The notes: generated by a model from the letters alone, not told the origin. DNA of 64,000 nt from Flagellimonas oceani (GCF_011068285.1 NZ_CP049616.1:2026501-2090500), one strand, 5' to 3'. Positions 9,801 through 18,024 are shown, counted from the stretch's first letter. Numbers and translations are program-made.

Positions 9801-10543
9801 CCAAAGCGGCCATCCTACGTGAAAAAGGAAGTAATTCCGAGCGAGAAATGGCCAATGCGATGTTCTTGGCCGGTTTTGATGTGAAAGATGTGCACATGAC
9901 CGACCTTATCACCGGCAGGGAAACCTTGGAAGACATTCAATTTATCGGCGCCGTTGGTGGTTTCTCCAACTCCGATGTTTTGGGAAGTGCCAAAGGTTGG
10001 GCCGGTGCCTTCAAATACAACGATAAGGCCAACAAAGCCTTAAAAGATTTCTTTGCAAGACCAGACACCTTGTCCGTAGGGATTTGTAACGGATGCCAAT
10101 TGTTCATGGAATTGGACCTCATCAACCCAGAACACGGCACCCATGGCAGAATGACCTATAATGATTCACACAAGCACGAGAGCAATTTTACCTCGGTAAA
10201 AATCCAGGAGAACAACTCCGTGATGCTTTCCAACCTTGCGGGAAGCACATTGGGTGTTTGGATCAGTCATGGTGAGGGCAAATTTAGCTTGCCACATACC
10301 GAGGACCAATATAATATCGTGGCCAAATATGGCTACGAAGGCTACCCTGCCAACCCAAACGGAAGTGATTACAACACCGCCATGCTTTGTGACAGAACAG
10401 GTAGGCACTTGGTCACCATGCCCCATATTGAGCGCTCGACCTTCCCGTGGAACTGGGCACATTATCCGAAGGATAGAACAGATGTAGTTTCACCTTGGTT
10501 ACAAGCTTTTGTGAACGCAAGGGTTTGGTTGGAAAACAGATAA
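6884..10543 (+). CDS. purL: Phosphoribosylformylglycinamidine synthase
   Basis: Converts FGAR, glutamine and ATP to FGAM in step 4 of purine synthesis. At 1219 residues it is the large single-chain type (E. coli about 1295), not the small PurL/PurQ/PurS type. The linker motif SEVFGFSQVNSEHCRHKIF is near residue 155. The first AIRS-like half contains LKAETHNFPT and the ATP-binding glycine-rich GGAAVSSADTGE, and the second half follows. The C-terminal class I glutamine amidotransferase domain begins near PKAAILREKGSNSEREMANA. It has nucleophile Cys1068 in GICNGCQ and the His-x-Glu pair in SHGEGKF. No other pur gene is adjacent. Confidence 0.97.
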   Translation: MIHFFGDKATKVFAVQTTQEIAQEDSNKLTWLFGDQPKIEAASLDAFFVGPRAAMVTPWSTNATEITQNMGIQGIIRIEEFHSVPEDFTDFDPMLSQKYKALGQDIFTIDIVPEAIQGIDDIASYNQKEGLALSDEEVAYLEGLAKKLGRKLTDSEVFGFSQVNSEHCRHKIFNGTFVIDGEEKPSSLFKLIKKTSEANPNDIVSAYKDNVAFVKGPKAVQFAPKSADKPDFYEEKEFDSVLSLKAETHNFPTTVEPFNGAATGSGGEIRDRLAGGKGSLPLAGTAVYMTSYSRLEENRPWEKGMKERDWLYQTPMDILIKASNGASDFGNKFGQPLIAGSVLTFEHEEEARKLGFDKVIMMAGGIGYGKIDQALKDTPSKGDRIVVLGGDNYRIGMGGAAVSSADTGEFSSAIELNAVQRSNPEMQKRASNAVRGLFESHDNPIVSIHDHGAGGHLNCLSELVEETGGTIDTDKLPVGDPTLSKKELIGNESQERMGLVIGEKDLDLLSRVSARERAPMYNVGEVTGDHTFKFTSGETGETPMNLELSDMFGSSPKSILADKTAQKKYPALSYALEHFHDYLEQVLQLEAVASKDWLTNKVDRCVGGRVAKQQCAGPLQLPLNNCGVMALDFKGKEGIATSIGHSPISALIDPVAGSRNSVAESLTNIVWAPLKDGLKSVSLSANWMWPCRNEGEDARLYSAVESLSEFVIDLGINVPTGKDSLSMKQKYKDGDVLSPGTVIISAAGNCSNINQVVEPVLQKDGGDIYYINLSKDSHKLGGSSFAQILNGIGDEAPSVLDAGYFKTAFNTLQQLIKDGKILAGHDVASGGLITTLLELCFADNDLGANLDLSDIGEQDIIKLLFSENIGIVFQAKDASAENELKSAGVEFTKIGVPSTESTLKIKNKGIEIGLNIASLRDTWFKTSYLLDNKQTANGLAKDRYDNYKEQPLEYSFPSEFSGALPEVPRANRPKAAILREKGSNSEREMANAMFLAGFDVKDVHMTDLITGRETLEDIQFIGAVGGFSNSDVLGSAKGWAGAFKYNDKANKALKDFFARPDTLSVGICNGCQLFMELDLINPEHGTHGRMTYNDSHKHESNFTSVKIQENNSVMLSNLAGSTLGVWISHGEGKFSLPHTEDQYNIVAKYGYEGYPANPNGSDYNTAMLCDRTGRHLVTMPHIERSTFPWNWAHYPKDRTDVVSPWLQAFVNARVWLENR

Positions 10544-10544
10544 T

Positions 10545-11000
10545 ATGACCATAAGGCAAGCGAAAAGAGACGATGTACCCTTTATAGTTGAAATGCTTGC
10601 CAATGATGATTTGGGAAAGCTTAGGGAAGATTATCAAGAACCTCTTCCCGAAAAATATTATTCTGCATTTGAAAATATCGATAATGACCCCAACCAAGAA
10701 TTGATGGTTATGGTAACGCCCGAGAATAAAATCATCGGAACATTACAACTGAGTTTTATCCAATATCTCACCTATCAAGGTGGTATTCGCGCACAAATTG
10801 AAGCGGTACGGGTTCATGAAGATTATCGGGGCGAGGGTATTGGGAAACGGTTGTTCCTGTGGGCCATCGAACGTTCAAAAGAAAAAGGTGCCCATGTAGT
10901 GCAATTGACCACCGACAAAAAAAGACCGGATGCGCTAAAGTTTTACAAAGCACTGGGTTTTCGGGATTCCCACGAGGGCATGAAATTGCATATTCAATAA
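10545..11000 (+). CDS. GNAT family N-acetyltransferase
   Basis: A 151-residue single-domain acetyltransferase. The acetyl-CoA-binding motif A is in VHEDYRGEGIGKRLFLWAIE (around residues 89-108), preceded by the beta-4 strand carrying IEAVRV. The Tyr/Leu-rich end KFYKALGFRDSHEGMKL is typical of the fold. It starts one base after the purL stop and is therefore almost certainly co-transcribed, although no purine role is evident. The acceptor amine is unknown. Confidence 0.88.
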   Translation: MTIRQAKRDDVPFIVEMLANDDLGKLREDYQEPLPEKYYSAFENIDNDPNQELMVMVTPENKIIGTLQLSFIQYLTYQGGIRAQIEAVRVHEDYRGEGIGKRLFLWAIERSKEKGAHVVQLTTDKKRPDALKFYKALGFRDSHEGMKLHIQ

Positions 11001-11092
11001 AATTACCAAAGAATTATGCTTTTTTTTGAATAACTCGTTTTAAAATACGGTTCTCTTTCCCTAATTTGCATTCGCTATACACATAACTTACT

Positions 11093-12862
11093 ATGCAAAC
11101 TGTTACCCGATTATTTGATTTCCCATACTATCAACTCGAAAATTATCCGTTAGAAAAATCATTGGTCACCAAAAGTGACGGTACATGGATCGCAACATCA
11201 ACACAGGAATATATTGATAAAGCCAACGCCATAAGCAGGGCTTTACTTCGAATGGGGGTTAAGCCCAATGATAAGATTGCGGTGATCTCCATGACCAATC
11301 GTACGGAATGGAACATTGTGGATATTGGAATTCTTCAGATTGGTGCGCAAAATGTCCCTATCTACCCTACCATTTCGGAAGAGGATTACGAATACATCCT
11401 GAACCACTCCGAGGCAAAACTTTGTTTTGTTTCCTGTGATGAAGTTCTGGAGAAAGTGCAGGCCATACAGTCAAAAGTGGAAAACCTGAAAGATGTCTAT
11501 TCTTTTGACCAGCTCAACAACTGTAAAAACTGGGGGGAACTATTGGAATTGGGCTCGGATGCCTCCAACCAAGATCAAGTCGAAGAAATCAAAAAGAGCG
11601 TAAAACCGGACGATCTGGCTACCCTGATCTATACCTCGGGCACTACTGGGCGCCCCAAAGGAGTTATGCTCTCCCATAACAATATTGTGTCCAATGTGGT
11701 ATCCAGTAAGGTAAGGGTACCTTTTGAAACCGGTGGCGTGGCCCTGAGCTTTTTGCCTGTTTGCCACATTTTTGAACGTATGATCTTGTATTTGTACCAA
11801 TATTGTGGCGTTCAAATCCATTTTGCGGAAGGATTGGACAAAATCAGTGACAACGTAAAAGAAGTGAAACCCACGGTAATGACAGTGGTTCCACGGTTAC
11901 TGGAAAAAGTATACGATGCCATTATTGCCAAAGGGGCATTGCTTACCGGCATTAAAAAGAAATTGTTCTTTTGGGCCGTTGAGGTGGGGCTCAAATTTGA
12001 ACCCTACGGGACCAACGGTTGGTGGTACGAGACCAAGTTAGGCCTGGCCCGAAAGCTCATCTTTAGCAAATGGAAAGAGGGACTGGGAGGCAATCTGTCC
12101 GTAATGGTATCCGGAAGTGCCGCTTTGCAACCCAGGCTTGCCCGGGTTTTCGCTGCGGCAGATATGCCCGTGATGGAAGGTTACGGACTCACCGAGACCT
12201 CTCCCGTGATCGCTGTGAACGACCAACGCAATAAAGGCTGGAAAATCGGTACCGTAGGCAAAATGATTGATGATGTAGAGGTAAAAATCGCCGAAGACGG
12301 GGAAATTCTTTGCAAAGGGCCAAACGTGATGATGGGCTATTACAAGAACCCTGAAAAAACCGCTGAGGTGATGACAGGTGCCTATTTTCACACGGGTGAC
12401 ATTGGTGAAATCGATGCAGAGGGCTTTTTGCGCATTACGGATCGTAAAAAGGAGATGTTCAAGACCTCCGGCGGAAAATATGTGGCCCCACAGTTGTTGG
12501 AGAACCGCTTTAAGCAATCCAGATTTATAGAACAAATCATGGTCGTGGGCGAAGGCGAGAAAATGCCCGCTGCCCTGATTCAGCCCAACTTTGAATTTGT
12601 CAAGGAATGGGCCAAACGACATAATATTGATGTTGGCTCGAACGAAGAACTGGTGAAAAACGAAAAAGTGATCGCTCGCATGCAGGAAGAAGTGGATTGG
12701 GCCAACCAAGAATTCGCCAAGTGGGAAAAGGTAAAACAGTTTAGGCTTACCCCGGATGTTTGGAGCGTGGAAGACGGCCACCTTACCCCTACCATGAAAT
12801 TAAAGCGCAAGCCCGTTAAGGAAATGTACCTTGATTTGTACAATGACATCTACGAACATTAA
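11093..12862 (+). CDS. Long-chain fatty acid--CoA ligase (AMP-forming)
   Basis: Activates fatty acids to acyl-CoA through an acyl-AMP intermediate. At 589 residues it belongs to the FadD15-like long-chain group. The P-loop-like AMP motif YTSGTTGRPKGVMLSHNN is near residue 180. The adenylate motif GYGLTETSPV is near 363, and the hinge and A8 region TGDIGEIDAEGFLRITDRKKEMFKTSGGKYV contains the catalytic Lys side. It stands on its own about 1.9 kb upstream of the MarR-controlled beta-oxidation operon on the same strand. It could feed that pathway; whether it shares the same regulator is not shown. Confidence 0.92.
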   Translation: MQTVTRLFDFPYYQLENYPLEKSLVTKSDGTWIATSTQEYIDKANAISRALLRMGVKPNDKIAVISMTNRTEWNIVDIGILQIGAQNVPIYPTISEEDYEYILNHSEAKLCFVSCDEVLEKVQAIQSKVENLKDVYSFDQLNNCKNWGELLELGSDASNQDQVEEIKKSVKPDDLATLIYTSGTTGRPKGVMLSHNNIVSNVVSSKVRVPFETGGVALSFLPVCHIFERMILYLYQYCGVQIHFAEGLDKISDNVKEVKPTVMTVVPRLLEKVYDAIIAKGALLTGIKKKLFFWAVEVGLKFEPYGTNGWWYETKLGLARKLIFSKWKEGLGGNLSVMVSGSAALQPRLARVFAAADMPVMEGYGLTETSPVIAVNDQRNKGWKIGTVGKMIDDVEVKIAEDGEILCKGPNVMMGYYKNPEKTAEVMTGAYFHTGDIGEIDAEGFLRITDRKKEMFKTSGGKYVAPQLLENRFKQSRFIEQIMVVGEGEKMPAALIQPNFEFVKEWAKRHNIDVGSNEELVKNEKVIARMQEEVDWANQEFAKWEKVKQFRLTPDVWSVEDGHLTPTMKLKRKPVKEMYLDLYNDIYEH

Positions 12863-12898
12863 AACAATGTTCAATTTACAGGGTGTTTAAAATTTGGC

Positions 12899-12940
12899 TG
12901 TCATTCTGAACGTCTCGATAACTATCGAGAGGAAGAATTG
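12899..12940. repeat. Dispersed hairpin repeat, copy 1 (TGTCATTCTGAACG type)
   Basis: The sequence runs TGTCATTCTGAACG, then a perfect 8-bp stem TCTCGATA/TATCGAGA with a 2-nt loop (12913-12930), then GGAAGAATT. Outer arms ATTCT and AGAAT also pair. The outer arms reappear on the opposite strand at 62096-62123 without the inner hairpin. It is non-coding and lies between the acyl-CoA synthetase and the BspA-like gene. Confidence 0.65.
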
Positions 12941-12950
12941 CTCAAGACAT

Positions 12951-12985
12951 AAAAAAACCACCGAAAAACCAATGTTTCCCGGTGG
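12951..12985 (-). terminator. Terminator of the BspA-like lipoprotein gene
   Basis: CCACCG (12958-12963) pairs with CGGTGG (12980-12985). On the minus strand the stem is followed by seven T (12951-12957), placing a rho-independent terminator 22 nt after the minus-strand stop. Confidence 0.75.
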
Positions 12986-13006
12986 CAATTTTATTTGATT
13001 GTAAAG

Positions 13007-14521
13007 TTAATTACACTGTTGGCCAAAATTACCTTGCAACTCCCAGTTGTAAAGAGTGATCAACTTGGTTGCAGCCTCTAGTGCTTCTTGTCCACAAAAT
13101 GTAAGATTGTCGATACCTAATTGTACATTAAGAGGCGCATTATTTTGTTGAACATAATCCGCCCAACCAATCAAGGTGGCATTGAGGTTATCCGAAGACA
13201 TTCCAGAATTATCAAGCATTCCATTAAAGGATGCTACGTTTTTAATTTCCCAACCTCCTAAATCTTGATCGAATACAGAAGCTTCCTTAAACATTTGAAA
13301 CATTGTAATAACGTTAGCCGTATCCCAAGTACTGATATCGCCATTAAATGAACTAGCCTCCCTAAAAGTACCTGCCATGTTATTCACATTATGAGTATCC
13401 CAATTACTAAGATCTCCATTAAATGAACTAGCGCCTGCAAATAATCCAGATATATTCTCGCATTCACTTAAGTTAGGGGCATCGCTAGCATTATAAACCA
13501 TATTAACGCAATAAGAAAAACCACCGTATAATCTTTGCCAAACTATACTGCCCCATTGGTCCAAACTAACTAGCTTCGCTGTTTCCAAAATCCCTAGGTT
13601 TACAAAAATGCTATACATGTTTATTGATGGGAAGTCTCCTTGTATGGCCACCTTATAAGTGCCTGCTGACGCGTAGGTATGCTCAAACAACACTGCTGTC
13701 TGTTCAGTAATGTCTTCGACCGTGCCATCTCCCCAATCTATGGTAAAGTCATATTCGTAATTATCATTGGCTCCAATAGTAATCTTTTCACCATTGGTTT
13801 CGGTCTTCCATGTGGTCACAAAGGATGTCGGGTCTTCGGCAATACCTTCGATTATATTTTCCACGGTTATGGTAAGGTCGGCAATAGTAGATTCTTTACC
13901 ATCGTCTACCTTGATTTTTAAGACATGCGCTGTTTTGGTTTCGTAATCCAAAGATTTACCTTGGGCCAATTTTACTTCTCCCGCATCATTTATGGCAAAA
14001 AGATCATCAATATCTTCTTCAATGGAAAAGACCAATGCATCTCCATCACCATCGCTGGCCATCATGGTTGCTATAATTTCCTCTTCGGTTATATCTTCCT
14101 TAACCGTAACTTCTTTACCTTCCATAGAAGGTGGCTGATTTACAAGGGTTACTTTTATGGTAACCTGTGCCTCGGCCGAATCCTCACCATCGTCCACACT
14201 TACCGTAATAATATGCTCTTGCTTAACGGTGGCATCCAATGATTTGCCACTTGCCAAACTAAGGACGCCCAAATCTGTGATTTCAAAAAGATTCTCATCG
14301 TTTACGGTAATGGAGAACGTCAATTCATCTTGATCTTCGTCTGTTGCCTTAACAGTTCCGATAGGTGCTTCATCCGTAATTGTTTCTGCTGCACTGAAGC
14401 TCTGTGCTTCAATTTTAGGAGCTTTGTTTTTTTCTTCCGCTGGGGTCGGGCCATCATCTTTACTACAGGACCAAAGCAATCCTAAAAAAACTATCCCATA
14501 AATTAGATTTCTGATTTTCAT
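13007..14521 (-). CDS. Surface lipoprotein with cadherin-like and BspA/DUF285 repeats
   Basis: A 504-residue lipoprotein with signal and lipobox ending at Cys19 (GLLWSCSKDD). Residues about 35-225 hold two cadherin-like domains, each with a DEDQDEL or DGDGDAL calcium-type segment and a closing DDGEDSA or DDGKEST motif. A PKD-like stretch follows near 235-295 (DWGDGTVEDI). The remainder is BspA-type DUF285 repeats with the recurrent pattern M-F-x-x-A-S-x-F-x-x-D-L/I-x-x-W. DUF285 repeats usually mediate adhesion. No type IX secretion C-terminal domain is seen; it ends in a short Cys-containing tail. Function in adhesion or matrix binding is an inference. Confidence 0.82.
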   Translation of the reverse strand: MKIRNLIYGIVFLGLLWSCSKDDGPTPAEEKNKAPKIEAQSFSAAETITDEAPIGTVKATDEDQDELTFSITVNDENLFEITDLGVLSLASGKSLDATVKQEHIITVSVDDGEDSAEAQVTIKVTLVNQPPSMEGKEVTVKEDITEEEIIATMMASDGDGDALVFSIEEDIDDLFAINDAGEVKLAQGKSLDYETKTAHVLKIKVDDGKESTIADLTITVENIIEGIAEDPTSFVTTWKTETNGEKITIGANDNYEYDFTIDWGDGTVEDITEQTAVLFEHTYASAGTYKVAIQGDFPSINMYSIFVNLGILETAKLVSLDQWGSIVWQRLYGGFSYCVNMVYNASDAPNLSECENISGLFAGASSFNGDLSNWDTHNVNNMAGTFREASSFNGDISTWDTANVITMFQMFKEASVFDQDLGGWEIKNVASFNGMLDNSGMSSDNLNATLIGWADYVQQNNAPLNVQLGIDNLTFCGQEALEAATKLITLYNWELQGNFGQQCN

Positions 14522-14592
14522 AATTTAATTTTTAATTAAAAACACTTATTTTGATACAATATCCCGCTATTGTTTCATTTTTCGACCCACGA

Positions 14593-14622
14593 TCTGACGG
14601 ATGCCCCTTTTGAATTGACGGA
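14593..14622 (-). promoter_or_regulatory. Direct-repeat element B (21-bp period), upstream of the BspA-like gene
   Basis: On the minus strand TCCGTCAAT-N12-TCCGTCAGA, 72 nt upstream of the BspA-like ATG. The spacer equals that of element A at 6748-6777. The half-sites resemble the LytTR consensus WMMGTTNRK except for C in place of the second T. Confidence 0.5.
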
Positions 14623-14669
14623 TGGAACTCTGATTCACATTTTAATTGAAAATCGCGCACACTTAACCT

Positions 14670-14697
14670 AAATTTATTATGCATGCATAATAAATTT
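14670..14697. promoter_or_regulatory. Perfect 28-bp palindrome, probable MarR operator
   Basis: Every base of 14670-14697 pairs with its mirror base around the centre TGCA|TGCA; the core is TTATGCATGCATAA and the arms are A/T-rich. It lies just upstream of the -7 box and covers the region where the -33 element should be, so a bound repressor would block RNA polymerase. The adjacent gene encodes a MarR-type protein, a family that binds palindromes of this kind. Confidence 0.8.
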
Positions 14698-14700
14698 TTA

Positions 14701-14708
14701 TATATTTG
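14701..14708 (+). promoter_or_regulatory. -7 promoter box of the marR-fad operon
   Basis: TATATTTG is an exact TAnnTTTG match, 3 nt after the 28-bp palindrome and 18 nt before the regulator ATG at 14727. Confidence 0.65.
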
Positions 14709-14726
14709 AGAATACCAAACGAGCTT

Positions 14727-15176
14727 ATGAAAGATTTGACCATTGATCATGCCCTTAGGGCCACCTGGCAGGCGGTTAGCAAAATGTACAATGAGGAAGC
14801 AAAAAACTACGGGCTTACAATGGCCATTGGATTTACCTTATTGAGTATTGACCCAAAAGGAGGTACGCCGAGTACCACCTTGGGGCCCAAAATGGGAATG
14901 GAATCAACTAGTTTGTCCCGGATATTAAAAAATATTGAGCAAAGAGGCTACATTGAGCGAAAGCGCAATCCCAAAGACGGACGCGGAGTCCTTATTTTTT
15001 TGACACCGCTGGGCCTCGAAAAAAGGGAAGAATCCAAAGAAGTGGTATTACGCTTCAATGAAGTTGTAAAAGAAAATACCGCCCAAGAAGATTTGGTGGG
15101 GTTCTTTAAAATAATTGACATCATCAACAAACTGATTACAGACAAGAAAATCTATACAAAAACAACTAATAATTAA
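14727..15176 (+). CDS. MarR family transcriptional regulator of the fatty acid degradation operon
   Basis: A 149-residue winged-helix protein. The recognition region is LGPKMGMESTSLSRILKNIE, followed by the wing GYIERKRNPKDGRG with the conserved Asp-Gly-Arg turn. I start at ATG 14727, because the upstream TTG frame start at 14706 would overlap the -7 box. It is first in the operon, 15 nt before the FadB-like gene, and a perfect palindromic operator stands in its promoter, so it probably represses itself and the enzymes. MarR proteins commonly release DNA on binding an aromatic or acyl-CoA ligand; long-chain acyl-CoA is the natural guess here. Confidence 0.88.
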   Translation: MKDLTIDHALRATWQAVSKMYNEEAKNYGLTMAIGFTLLSIDPKGGTPSTTLGPKMGMESTSLSRILKNIEQRGYIERKRNPKDGRGVLIFLTPLGLEKREESKEVVLRFNEVVKENTAQEDLVGFFKIIDIINKLITDKKIYTKTTNN

Positions 15177-15191
15177 ATTTCAAACTCGCAC

Positions 15192-17597
15192 ATGAAAAGG
15201 CATATAAACAAAGTTGCCGTTATCGGTTCCGGAATTATGGGAAGTGGCATTGCATGCCATTTTGCGAATATTGGGGTCGAAGTTCTATTACTGGACATTG
15301 TCCCACGCGAACTTACCGACAAGGAAAAGGCCCAAGGACTTACCTTGGAAGATAAAGCGGTACGCAACCGTTTGGTGAACGAATCACTGGCGTCCGCCCT
15401 CAAATCCAAGCCCTCCCCTATTTACCACAAAAAATTTGCGGATCGCATCACCACTGGAAACATGGAAGATGATATTTCCAAAGTTGCCGATGTGGATTGG
15501 ATCATTGAGGTGGTCGTGGAACGCTTGGACATCAAAAAGCAGGTGTTCGAAAACTTGGATAAACACCGCACACCGGGAACACTCATCACTTCCAACACAT
15601 CAGGTATTCCCATCCGCTTTATGAGCGAAGGAAGAAGTGAGGATTTCCAAAAGCATTTCTGCGGTACCCACTTTTTCAATCCTGCACGATACTTAAAACT
15701 CTTTGAAATCATCCCGGGACCCAAAACCTCCAAAGATGTTCTGGAGTTCCTCAACGGGTACGGAGAGCAGTTCTTGGGCAAGACCTCCGTGGTGGCCAAG
15801 GATACACCCGCCTTTATTGGAAACAGAATAGGAATCTTCAGTATCCAAAGTCTTTTCCATGCCGTAAAAGAAATGGAGATGACGGTGGAGGAAGTCGACA
15901 AATTGACCGGTCCCGTGATTGGCAGACCCAAATCCGCTACCTTCCGAACCGTGGATGTGGTTGGATTGGACACCCTTGTGCACGTGGCCAACGGAATCAG
16001 TGAAAACTGCAAGGACGATGAGCGCCACGAACTGTTCCAGTTGCCCGATTTTATCCAAACCATGATGGACAACAAGTGGTTGGGCAGTAAAACTGGACAA
16101 GGTTTTTATAAAAAAGTTAAGGGAGACGATGGCAAGAGCGAAATCCTGACCTTGGATTTGGACACTATGGACTATCGGGCCAAAAAGAGTGCAAAATTCG
16201 CCACGCTGGAACTCACCAAGTCCATTGATAAAGTTATTGACCGTTTTCCCGTTTTGGTTGATGGAAAAGATAAAGCCGGAGCGTTCTACCGAAAGAGCTT
16301 CGGAGCACTTTTTGCCTACGTTACCCATCGAATTCCAGAAATCACGGATGAGTTATACAAAATAGATGATGCCATGAAGGCCGGTTTTGGCTGGGAGCAC
16401 GGACCCTTCCAAATTTGGGATGCCGTAGGGCTCGAAAAAGGTCTTGAATTCATTAAGGCCGAAGGTTTGGAAGCCGCTCCATGGGTATCCGAAATGAAAG
16501 AAGCAGGAATTGAGTCCTTCTATACGGTAAAAGAGGGCAATACCTACTTCTACGATATTCCCAAAAAGACCATGGAAAAAGTTCCAGGTCAGGATGCCTT
16601 CATCATTTTGGACAACATCAGAAAAACAAAAGAAGTCTTCAAAAACAGTGGTGTCGTGATTGAAGATTTGGGCGATGGAATCCTGAACTGTGAATTCCAA
16701 TCCAAAATGAACACCATTGGCGGCGATGTACTCGCAGGTTTGAACAAGGCCGTTGACTTGGCAGAAAAAGATTTTGCAGGATTGGTCATAGGTAACCAAG
16801 CTGCGAATTTTTCCGTAGGCGCCAACATCGGAATGATTTTTATGATGGCCGTGGAACAAGAATATGATGAGCTGAACATGGCCATCAAAATGTTTCAGGA
16901 CACGATGATGCGGATGCGATACTCCTCAATACCGACCGTTTCCGCACCGCACGGTATGACGCTGGGCGGTGGTTGCGAGCTTTCGCTCCATGCCGACAAA
17001 GTAGTTGCCGCGGCAGAGACCTATATTGGTTTGGTGGAGTTCGGTGTTGGTGTGATTCCAGGCGGGGGCGGTTCCAAAGAAATGGCCCTTCGCGCTTCGG
17101 ACACATTCAGAAAGAATGATGTGGAGCTCAATGTGCTTCAAGAGTATTTCCTCACCATCGGAATGGCCAAAGTGTCCACATCGGCCTATGAAGCATTTGA
17201 TTTGGGCATCTTGCAAAAAGGCAAAGATGTTGTTGTGGTCAATAAAGACCGTCAAATCGCAACAGCAAAAGCCCACGCTAAACTTATGGCAGATGCGGGT
17301 TACACCAAACCTGTGAAGCGCAAAGATGTGAAAGTACTTGGAAAACAGGCATTGGGTATGTTCTTGGTAGGAACAGACTCTATGGAAGCTGGACATTACA
17401 TTTCTGAACACGACAAAAAGATTGCCGACAAGCTGGCCTATGTAATGGCCGGAGGCGACCTTTCGGAAGCCACAATGGTAACCGAACAATATCTTTTGGA
17501 TTTGGAAAGAGAAGCATTTCTATCCCTTTGTACCGAAAGAAAGACGTTGGAGCGTATCCAGCATATGTTGAAAACAGGAAAACCACTTCGCAACTAG
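15192..17597 (+). CDS. 3-hydroxyacyl-CoA dehydrogenase / enoyl-CoA hydratase fusion
   Basis: A bifunctional beta-oxidation enzyme of 801 residues that hydrates trans-2-enoyl-CoA and oxidises the 3-hydroxyacyl-CoA. The domain order is reversed compared with E. coli FadB: an NAD-binding dehydrogenase comes first (VAVIGSGIMGSGIACHFANIG at about 9-29, HFFNPA near 160). The dehydrogenase C-terminal domains follow, and a crotonase fold is last (NFSVGANIG, and GMTLGGGCELSLHADKV near 590). This order is usual in Bacteroidota. It should work with the thiolase and the acyl-CoA dehydrogenase of the same operon. The next gene, a four-helix-bundle protein, interrupts the operon. Confidence 0.93.
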   Translation: MKRHINKVAVIGSGIMGSGIACHFANIGVEVLLLDIVPRELTDKEKAQGLTLEDKAVRNRLVNESLASALKSKPSPIYHKKFADRITTGNMEDDISKVADVDWIIEVVVERLDIKKQVFENLDKHRTPGTLITSNTSGIPIRFMSEGRSEDFQKHFCGTHFFNPARYLKLFEIIPGPKTSKDVLEFLNGYGEQFLGKTSVVAKDTPAFIGNRIGIFSIQSLFHAVKEMEMTVEEVDKLTGPVIGRPKSATFRTVDVVGLDTLVHVANGISENCKDDERHELFQLPDFIQTMMDNKWLGSKTGQGFYKKVKGDDGKSEILTLDLDTMDYRAKKSAKFATLELTKSIDKVIDRFPVLVDGKDKAGAFYRKSFGALFAYVTHRIPEITDELYKIDDAMKAGFGWEHGPFQIWDAVGLEKGLEFIKAEGLEAAPWVSEMKEAGIESFYTVKEGNTYFYDIPKKTMEKVPGQDAFIILDNIRKTKEVFKNSGVVIEDLGDGILNCEFQSKMNTIGGDVLAGLNKAVDLAEKDFAGLVIGNQAANFSVGANIGMIFMMAVEQEYDELNMAIKMFQDTMMRMRYSSIPTVSAPHGMTLGGGCELSLHADKVVAAAETYIGLVEFGVGVIPGGGGSKEMALRASDTFRKNDVELNVLQEYFLTIGMAKVSTSAYEAFDLGILQKGKDVVVVNKDRQIATAKAHAKLMADAGYTKPVKRKDVKVLGKQALGMFLVGTDSMEAGHYISEHDKKIADKLAYVMAGGDLSEATMVTEQYLLDLEREAFLSLCTERKTLERIQHMLKTGKPLRN

Positions 17598-17602
17598 TTG
17601 TT

Positions 17603-17637
17603 GCGATAGTAGTGAGATACTAGAATTGAGTAATTAG
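17603..17637 (+). repeat. Heptad repeat array upstream of four-helix-bundle gene 1
   Basis: Five consecutive 7-bp units fill the space between the FadB-like stop and the small gene. All end in AG; examples are TAGTGAG and AATTGAG. The array ends 2 nt before the ATG. An array with the complementary sequence pattern follows the gene, so the two form an imperfect inverted repeat. Confidence 0.75.
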
Positions 17638-17639
17638 AT

Positions 17640-17987
17640 ATGCACAAGGTAGAAGACTTAAAAATTTGGAGGAAATCGATTCAACTTTCCAAGTCCATCT
17701 ATCTACTCATGCCTGAATTGCCAAAAGACGAAAAATTTGGTTTGATTAATCAAATTAAAAGAAGTGCGGTATCAGTTCCTTCCAATATTGCCGAAGGGGC
17801 TGGAAGAAATTCAAATAAAGAGTTTAAGCACTTTTTAGGTATTGCGAACGGTTCTCTATACGAATTACAGACGCAATTGATTTTAATTATTGAATTAAAC
17901 TTAACTAAAAATCAGAATGTACAAACACTGATAGATGCATGTATTGAAATACAAAAAATGATTTATTCATTACAACAAAAGCTTTAA
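17640..17987 (+). CDS. Four-helix-bundle protein (23S rRNA intervening-sequence protein family), copy 1
   Basis: A 115-residue, all-helical protein with the family signature: DLKIW near the start, SAVSVPSNIAEGAGR in the middle, then F-x-x-FL-x-IA-x-GS-x-x-ELQTQL. The family (TIGR02436) includes proteins encoded in 23S rRNA intervening sequences and is related to the Avd subunit of diversity-generating retroelements; the biochemical role of stand-alone copies is not established. It sits inside the beta-oxidation operon without any metabolic logic. It is A/T-richer than its neighbours by eye and is bracketed by heptad repeats, so I read it as an inserted element. Confidence 0.85.
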   Translation: MHKVEDLKIWRKSIQLSKSIYLLMPELPKDEKFGLINQIKRSAVSVPSNIAEGAGRNSNKEFKHFLGIANGSLYELQTQLILIIELNLTKNQNVQTLIDACIEIQKMIYSLQQKL

Positions 17988-17988
17988 C

Positions 17989-18023
17989 CTCAATACTAAC
18001 ATCTCAATTCTCAATACTTATTA
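17989..18023 (-). repeat. Heptad repeat array downstream of four-helix-bundle gene 1
   Basis: Five consecutive 7-bp units, all beginning CT, for example CTCAATA and CTCAATT, fill the space from the small gene's stop to the thiolase ATG. On the minus strand they read TATTGAG or AATTGAG and so mirror the array at 17603-17637. Confidence 0.75.
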
Positions 18024-18024
18024 A

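Noticed and set aside
15422..16075. Long open frame on the minus strand within the FadB-like gene (217 codons)
   Set aside because: It is the reverse of a gene with strong domain motifs; codon bias of the GC-richer coding strand leaves antisense frames open. No family resemblance.
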